A DNA stretch of 8,893 bases from Lachnoclostridium sp. UBA1781 (GTDB taxonomy: Bacteria; Bacillota; Clostridia; Lachnospirales; Lachnospiraceae): positions 1 through 8,893 of the forward strand of contig DCGJ01000138.1 of assembly GCA_002315495.1 (NCBI GenBank). Reading direction: 5' to 3'. Shown piece after piece: positions 4,152-8,893 of the stretch; position 1 is the stretch's first letter; the number at the start of each line of letters is the position of its first letter. A model generated the notes under the pieces. It was given only the letters and a program-made list of their open reading frames with translations. It had not been told where the DNA came from and did no database searches. The position numbers and the translations under genes are program-made.

Positions 4152-6686
4152 ATGAATCAGACAAATAAGAAAATTGAAGTGTTGTCGCCGGCAGGGTCGA
4201 TGGAGGCTCTCCGTGCGGCAATTTCTGCCGGCTGCGACGCGATTTATATCGGTGGCAGCCGTTTTGGTGCGCGCGCTTATGCCGATAATCCGGAAGAGGA
4301 TTTGCTTGTGCAGGGCATTCAGTACGCACATCGTCACAATGTGCGGGTATATCTCACGGTGAATACGCTGGTGAAGGAGACCGAGCTTCATGATGTCGTA
4401 CCGTATCTAAAGCCTTACTATGAGGCCGGACTGGATGCGGTTATCGTGCAGGATTTGGGCGTACTTACAGAGATTGTGGAGCATTTTCCTGACCTTGCGA
4501 TTCATGCGAGTACGCAGATGACAATCTTTCAGGAGAAGGCTTTGGAACTGCTTCCGAAGCAGGTAACCCGTGTGGTTCCTGCGAGAGAACTGACGATGCC
4601 GGAGATTGTAAGCTTGTCGCAGGCAAGCGATTTGGAAACCGAGGTGTTTGTGCATGGTGCGTTATGTTATTGCTATTCCGGGCAGTGTCTGATGTCGTCC
4701 ATGATTGGCGGACGTTCGGGCAATCGCGGTCGTTGCGCGCAGCCATGTCGTAAGGAATATCGTTATTTCGAACATATAGAGGATGCGAAGAACAATCCAT
4801 CCGGGGTAAAGACGACGTTTGGGCACAGAGAGTATGCCCTGAATCTGAAGGATCAGTGCCTGCTGTCTTATCTGCCGGAACTGATTGAGGCAGGTGTGGA
4901 TTCACTCAAGATTGAGGGTCGTATGAAACGGCCGGAATATACTGCCATCGTGACCGGGATCTACCGCAAATGGGTGGACCGATTTTACGCACTTGGTGCA
5001 TCCGCTTATCGCTCCTATGTGAAGGAGCATGTTGCGGAGCTAAAAGAGGATATGAACCGCATGGAGGATGTATTTAGCCGAGGAGAGTATTGGGACGGCT
5101 ACGCAGGCGGACAGAAGGGACCGCACAGTATGGTATTCGGTCGCTCCGGACACATTGGTACGATTGTTGGAGAGGTTTCTGTAAATGCGGGGCGTACCCC
5201 AACCATTCTCCCGACCTTTACGATTTCTCCGGAAGCGGCTGATTTGATTGTGCTTCGTGCGAAAGATAAAGAAGGCCTTCTCGTCGATGTTGGCGAGTTG
5301 ACACTTCCGAAGGATATTACCACATATCGTCCAAGGCCGATTCCGATTCGCTGGGACCACGTTCGCGGACCGGTGCCGGAGCGGGTAACCTTATATCGTG
5401 TTCGAAGAGATTTGGTGGAACGGGAGGTTCAGGAATCCTTCTTAAAGCACGAAAAACGGGAGAAGGTTGATCTGTTCTTTTTTGCTACACCGGGAGAACC
5501 GATGTGTCTTACGGTAAATGGGGAGCATTTTGGTGAAGCGGTTTCTATTACGGTAAGCGGAGCTGTCGTAGAGGTAGCAAAGGGACAGGAGAGCAGTGAG
5601 GAGCAGGTAAGAAAGAGCCTAATGAAAATGGGTGGCACCGAGTACGAAGCGGGTCACTGCGAGGTGAGCCTGGGAGAGCGGTGTTTTCTTCCGGTATCGG
5701 TGCTCAATTCGCTTCGCAGAGAGGCATTGGAAAGCTATACTTCGGAAATTGCTTTGCTTGACCGGCGCAAATGGCCGGCTCCGCATGTTGCATCGAATGG
5801 AACAGAGGACTTTGAGAACTCGTCATTATTGGTCAACAATTGTAATCGAACACTGAATAATATGCGTTCTACTGCAGTAGAACAAATAACGGTAATCACC
5901 GTCTCCAATCCGGAACAGGCCGGAGCGGTTTTGAAATATGCCAAGGAACGAAGAACCGACGCTGCCACCACCTTTCTGTTGATCGATATGGAGGGAAATG
6001 CGGAGCAGTCGCTCCGATTCGCTTCTTACGCAAGGGAATATCTGACCTTGGGACTGTTGCTTCCGAGAGCAACCAAGGGCAATCGATTGGGGCAGGTTAT
6101 CAAGGAAGCCTCCCGACTGATGGAGGATTTTGATGTCCATGCGGTAATGGTGCGAAGCTTTGACCAATTAGCTTGGGCAAGAAAAGAAAAAGCAAAATGC
6201 GGCCTCACTGTCTTTTCGGACAGCACAATCCCTTTGATGAATCGAAGTGCTTCAAGGAGCTTACGAGCATTTGGCGTAACGAGCGGAACCATCAGTTTGG
6301 AGCTTCGGAAAGAAGAAATCACGAAGGAACTTGCGGAGGGAAATCTTCTGACGGTATACGGACGAACCGTACTGATGGTTTCCGAACAGTGCCTCAGTAA
6401 GAATAACGGTGTATGTGACCGCGCCGGCAAAGTGATGGGACTAAAAGATGGCGAGGGAGTCATCTTTCCGGTAAAGGCAGTTTGCAAGTATTGTTATAAC
6501 ATCATGTATAATGGACCGGTCTTGTCGCTGCTTGAAGAAGCGAGATATGCAGAAGAACTCGGTGCTCGCGGTGTTCGGTACGATTTCACACTGGAATGCG
6601 GATTGGATGTGGAAAATGTTCTCTACGGAAAACTCCCGGAGAAGGAATCCTATACCAAAGGCCATTGGAAGCGCGGCGTGGAATAA
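4152..6686 (+). CDS. U32 peptidase-family protein with DUF3656-like and second C-terminal module (RlhA/YhbU type)
   Basis: This 844-aa protein starts with a U32 domain (about 8-280; VLSPAGSMEAL, then YLTVNTLV). The U32 signature EVFVHGALC-YCYSGQCLMS (164-182) is intact, with C172, C179, C195 and C199 as the conserved cysteines. UbiU/UbiV show that such cysteines can hold a [4Fe-4S] cluster. RlhA and TrhP of this family hydroxylate rRNA or tRNA rather than cut protein. A DUF3656-like region (about 380-530) follows. After a polar linker (545-575) comes a second barrel-like module (about 576-830) with its own cysteines C747, C755, C778 and C781. The length exceeds single-module members such as E. 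coli RlhA. A role in RNA modification is inferred from the family; substrate unknown. The start has only a modest AGGG site six bases upstream. It lies 54 bases after zapA with no promoter seen, so it belongs to the same operon. Confidence 0.87.
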   Translation: MNQTNKKIEVLSPAGSMEALRAAISAGCDAIYIGGSRFGARAYADNPEEDLLVQGIQYAHRHNVRVYLTVNTLVKETELHDVVPYLKPYYEAGLDAVIVQDLGVLTEIVEHFPDLAIHASTQMTIFQEKALELLPKQVTRVVPARELTMPEIVSLSQASDLETEVFVHGALCYCYSGQCLMSSMIGGRSGNRGRCAQPCRKEYRYFEHIEDAKNNPSGVKTTFGHREYALNLKDQCLLSYLPELIEAGVDSLKIEGRMKRPEYTAIVTGIYRKWVDRFYALGASAYRSYVKEHVAELKEDMNRMEDVFSRGEYWDGYAGGQKGPHSMVFGRSGHIGTIVGEVSVNAGRTPTILPTFTISPEAADLIVLRAKDKEGLLVDVGELTLPKDITTYRPRPIPIRWDHVRGPVPERVTLYRVRRDLVEREVQESFLKHEKREKVDLFFFATPGEPMCLTVNGEHFGEAVSITVSGAVVEVAKGQESSEEQVRKSLMKMGGTEYEAGHCEVSLGERCFLPVSVLNSLRREALESYTSEIALLDRRKWPAPHVASNGTEDFENSSLLVNNCNRTLNNMRSTAVEQITVITVSNPEQAGAVLKYAKERRTDAATTFLLIDMEGNAEQSLRFASYAREYLTLGLLLPRATKGNRLGQVIKEASRLMEDFDVHAVMVRSFDQLAWARKEKAKCGLTVFSDSTIPLMNRSASRSLRAFGVTSGTISLELRKEEITKELAEGNLLTVYGRTVLMVSEQCLSKNNGVCDRAGKVMGLKDGEGVIFPVKAVCKYCYNIMYNGPVLSLLEEARYAEELGARGVRYDFTLECGLDVENVLYGKLPEKESYTKGHWKRGVE
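5866..5883. repeat. Perfect 18-bp palindrome inside the U32-family gene
   Basis: GTTCTACTGCAGTAGAAC is a perfect inverted repeat without a spacer. It lies in the linker-coding part between the DUF3656-like region and the C-terminal module, encoding RSTAVE. It has no T-run and no promoter elements next to it. Its function is unknown; it could be a protein-binding site or chance. Confidence 0.5.
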
Positions 6687-6709
6687 GGCGAATTTGCGAA
6701 AATCTCTCC

Positions 6710-6738
6710 TTGCGAAACGCTCGAAAATCATTTATACT
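6710..6738 (+). promoter_or_regulatory. Promoter of the Nudix gene
   Basis: TTGCGA (6710-6715) and TATACT (6733-6738) are 17 bases apart, the ideal spacing for sigma-A. The expected start is near 6745, leaving a leader of about 28 bases with AGGAGG (6760-6765). The -35 lies inside repeats: TTGCGAAA occurs at 6694 and 6710, and CGAAAATC at 6697 and 6722. These could be operator half-sites. Confidence 0.6.
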
Positions 6739-6772
6739 ATATTCAATTTTTGACACTGCAGGAGGTTCGACT

Positions 6773-7225
6773 ATGGTTGAAGCGACGAGCTGTGGCGGTG
6801 TTGTTATTTTTCGAGGGAAGATTCTTCTGCTCTATAAGAACTTTAAGCAAAAGTATGAAGGCTGGGTTCTGCCAAAGGGTACGGTAGAAGAAGGAGAAAC
6901 CCATTCGGAGACCGCTCTTCGAGAAGTAAAGGAAGAGTCGGGCGCCGATGCCACAATAATGAAATATGTGGGAAAGAGCCAGTATACATTTTCGACACCT
7001 CAGAATCAGGTGGTGAAGGATGTTCACTGGTATCTGATGATGGCTGACAGCTATTACAGCAAGCCACAGCGTGAAGAGTACTTTATGGATTCCGGCTTTT
7101 ATAAGTACCATGAAGCGTATCACCTTTTGAAATTTTCCAATGAGAAGCAGATATTGGAGAAGGCATACGCAGAGTATCTGGAACTGAAGAAAGCGAATCG
7201 ATGGGGTATGAAAAAGATGAACTAA
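6773..7225 (+). CDS. Nudix hydrolase
   Basis: This 150-aa cytoplasmic enzyme has a complete Nudix box, G36-x5-E42-x7-R50-E51-V-K-E54-E55-S-G57, which binds the divalent metal used to cleave nucleoside diphosphate-linked compounds. The flanks WVLPKGTVEEGE (31-42) and the C-terminal helix EKQILEKAYAEYLEL resemble small diadenosine tetraphosphate hydrolases and MutT-like enzymes, but the substrate cannot be set from sequence. Start choice: a longer open frame reaches back to 6596 inside the U32 gene. The ATG at 6773 has AGGAGG seven bases upstream, lies after a good promoter and begins the fold properly (SCGGVVIF). The gene is bounded by its own promoter and a terminator, so it can be expressed as a single unit, although read-through from the upstream operon is possible. 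Confidence 0.9.
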   Translation: MVEATSCGGVVIFRGKILLLYKNFKQKYEGWVLPKGTVEEGETHSETALREVKEESGADATIMKYVGKSQYTFSTPQNQVVKDVHWYLMMADSYYSKPQREEYFMDSGFYKYHEAYHLLKFSNEKQILEKAYAEYLELKKANRWGMKKMN

Positions 7226-7228
7226 GGT

Positions 7229-7259
7229 AATGCCGCTTTTTTTAAGCGGCATTTCTTTT
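7229..7259 (+). terminator. Intrinsic terminator after the Nudix gene
   Basis: AATGCCGCTT (7229-7238) and AAGCGGCATT (7244-7253) form a 10-bp stem with a five-T loop, followed by TTCTTTT. It starts three bases after the stop codon. No promoter is evident between it and the next gene at 7283, so that gene may depend on partial read-through. Confidence 0.88.
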
Positions 7260-7282
7260 GAAAGAAAGGATGCTTTAAAGCA

Positions 7283-7774
7283 ATGGACAAGATAAAAGAC
7301 CTGTTTCAAAAGAACAAAGAAATCATTATGTACCTGATTTTCGGGGTGCTGACAACGGCAATCAACTGGATCTGCTACATCGTTTGTACGGTTGTCTGCG
7401 GACTGGATGAGTCGAAGCTGCAGCTTACCATAAGCAATGCGATTGCCTGGACGGTGGCGGTCATTCTTGCGTTTGTAACGAATAAGCTTTATGTGTTTGA
7501 GAGCAAGGACTGGACGCCGTCGGTAGCAATCAAGGAAGGAGTTTCCTTTATCGGGGCCCGTTTATTTACCGGTATGATTGAGATTTTGATGCCGGCCGGA
7601 CTGATGTCAATTGGACTCAATCAGGCCATATTTGGCGTAGAGGGTGCTGTGGCAAAGGCAATCACCAGTGTGCTTGTCATTATCTTAAATTACGTATTCA
7701 GTAAGCTGTTGGTGTTCCGAACAAAGAAGAATTCCAAGGATGAAGCAGAGACGGTTTCAAAGGCAGAGGCATAA
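7283..7774 (+). CDS. GtrA-family integral membrane protein
   Basis: This 163-aa protein has four predicted membrane segments (about 14-39, 48-71, 86-110 and 121-145) and a charged cytoplasmic tail rich in Lys/Glu (147-163). The family repeat is visible twice: FVTNKLYVF (64-72) ending segment 2 and NYVFSKLLVF (136-145) ending segment 4, with YLIFGVLTTAINW (17-29) at the start. GtrA-type proteins are thought to help move lipid-linked sugars (undecaprenyl-phosphate glucose in the Shigella phage system) across the membrane. The sugar here is unknown and no glycosyltransferase lies beside it in the window. The start is set by homology; AAAGGA lies 12 bases upstream, which is longer than ideal. The next gene begins 17 bases after the stop. 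Confidence 0.88.
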   Translation: MDKIKDLFQKNKEIIMYLIFGVLTTAINWICYIVCTVVCGLDESKLQLTISNAIAWTVAVILAFVTNKLYVFESKDWTPSVAIKEGVSFIGARLFTGMIEILMPAGLMSIGLNQAIFGVEGAVAKAITSVLVIILNYVFSKLLVFRTKKNSKDEAETVSKAEA

Positions 7775-7791
7775 GCGAGGTTTGTAGGACG

Positions 7792-8893
7792 ATGAACGAA
7801 TTATTGCAGAGTAAAGGTGTAGTTACGCTTCGGAAGGGCGAAGGACGAAGTCTGAAGGCCGGCGGTGCCTGGGTATATGACAATGAAATTGAAGCCTGTG
7901 TGATGACCGGTGAAAATGGCTGCATCGTTGAGGTGAAGGATTTCGACGGATATTTTATGGGACTTGGATTTATCAATAAAAACTCTAAGATTCGCGTTCG
8001 TATGTTGACAAGAAGAGAGCACGAGCTTTCGAGAGAGTTTCTGCATGCACGGTTGCAGACGGCGTGGGATTATCGAAAGATGACCGTGGATACGTCCAGT
8101 TGTCGCATCATTTTCGGCGACGCGGATTTTCTGCCGGGACTTACCGTAGACAAATTCTCCGACGTGCTTGTTGTGCAGAGTTTGGCACTCGGAATCGACC
8201 GCATGAAGAGTATGCTGTTAGAGGACCTGGTCGATATTTTAAAGAAGGACGGCATTGTGATTCGTGGCATCTTCGAGCGTAGCGACGCAAAAGTTCGTGA
8301 GTTGGAGGGAATGAAGCGCGAGAAGGGATTTCTTTCCGAGCCGTTTGATACCAAGGTGGAAATCGTCGAGAATGGCGTACACTATTATGTAGACGTGAAG
8401 GACGGACAGAAGACCGGTTTCTTCCTTGACCAGAAATATAATCGACTGGCAATGCAGCGTTTCTGTAAAGACAAGAAGGTTTTGGACTGCTTCACGCACA
8501 CCGGCAGTTTCGCCCTGAATGCAGGAATCGCCGGTGCGAAGGAGGTTCTTGGTGTGGATGCCTCTGACCTTGCAGTCGCACAGGCTACGGAAAATGCGGC
8601 ACTGAACGGTCTTTCCGACACCGTTAAGTTCGTCGCAGCGGATGTATTCGAGCTGCTTCCGGAATTGGAGAAGAAGGGTGAAAAGTTTGATGTCGTAATT
8701 CTCGACCCACCCGCATTTACAAAATCAAGAGAGGCAACGAGGGCAGCCATCAAGGGCTATCGTGAAATCAATATGCGCGGATTAAAATTGGTGAAGGATG
8801 GTGGTGTCCTCGCCACCTGTTCCTGCAGTCACTTTATGACGCCGGAGCTGTTCACGGAGACAATCGCGCAGGCGGCGAAGGCAGTACATAAGC
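7792..8893 (+). CDS. RlmI-like class I SAM-dependent rRNA methyltransferase, 3' end outside window
   Basis: The frame stays open to the window end (367 codons visible), so the C-terminus is missing, probably only a few tens of residues. An N-terminal PUA-like RNA-binding domain (about 10-75) has LRKGEGRSLKAGGAWVYDNEI. A central region with FLPGLTVDKFSD (113-124) leads into the Rossmann methyltransferase domain. That domain shows QKTGFFLDQ (206-214), motif I DCFTHTGSFAL (232-242), an acidic residue after motif II (D256), motif IV DPPAFTKS (305-312) and TCSCSHF (342-348). This order matches RlmI/YccW, which makes 5-methylcytosine in 23S rRNA; the exact target here is inferred. The start ATG has TAGGA a few bases upstream. 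The gene follows the GtrA gene by 17 bases and is probably cotranscribed with it. Confidence 0.88.
   Translation, partial: MNELLQSKGVVTLRKGEGRSLKAGGAWVYDNEIEACVMTGENGCIVEVKDFDGYFMGLGFINKNSKIRVRMLTRREHELSREFLHARLQTAWDYRKMTVDTSSCRIIFGDADFLPGLTVDKFSDVLVVQSLALGIDRMKSMLLEDLVDILKKDGIVIRGIFERSDAKVRELEGMKREKGFLSEPFDTKVEIVENGVHYYVDVKDGQKTGFFLDQKYNRLAMQRFCKDKKVLDCFTHTGSFALNAGIAGAKEVLGVDASDLAVAQATENAALNGLSDTVKFVAADVFELLPELEKKGEKFDVVILDPPAFTKSREATRAAIKGYREINMRGLKLVKDGGVLATCSCSHFMTPELFTETIAQAAKAVHK

Noticed and set aside
6596..6772. N-terminal extension of the Nudix frame by 59 residues
   Set aside because: It lies mostly inside the U32 gene in another frame, precedes the promoter and AGGAGG site, and does not look like Nudix-family sequence.

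Overview
The window looks like chromosomal core DNA of a Clostridia member (Bacillota), most likely Lachnospiraceae. This rests on the run ruvA-ruvB-zapA-U32 family protein, the AGGAGG-type ribosome binding sites, the family character of the RuvB and YprB-like proteins and a moderate GC content. The assignment is inferred from protein character and gene order, not from a search.

Layout. Positions 1-539 hold no protein gene but two candidate RNAs. A long imperfect hairpin (8-147) folds better as a minus-strand RNA. A separate plus-strand transcription unit runs from an extended -10 promoter (270-278) to a strong bidirectional terminator (421-450). A YprB-like RNase H-fold exonuclease lies on the minus strand (540-1856). 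It is divergent from the plus-strand cluster that fills the rest of the window. Two extended -10 promoters, one on each strand, sit about 50 bases apart in the divergent intergenic region (1857-2054).

The plus-strand cluster starts with ruvA and ruvB (Holliday-junction branch migration), spaced by 3 bases. It continues with zapA (FtsZ-ring associated) and a long two-module U32-family protein, probably involved in RNA hydroxylation. A promoter of its own then serves a Nudix hydrolase, which ends at a clear hairpin terminator. After that come a GtrA-family membrane protein and an RlmI-like rRNA methyltransferase cut by the window end.

Together the coding genes are housekeeping: recombination and repair (ruvAB, with a divergent exonuclease), division (zapA), probable ribosome or RNA modification (U32 protein, RlmI-like enzyme), nucleotide clean-up (Nudix) and a small membrane protein linked to lipid-linked sugar transfer. 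I see no phage, insertion sequence, CRISPR array, toxin-antitoxin pair or defence system. The least explained part is the non-coding first 540 bases: a structured RNA without a family name, and an orphan transcript rich in GGA motifs behind a promoter with repeated GTAACA boxes. These are candidates for undescribed regulatory RNAs, not proven ones.
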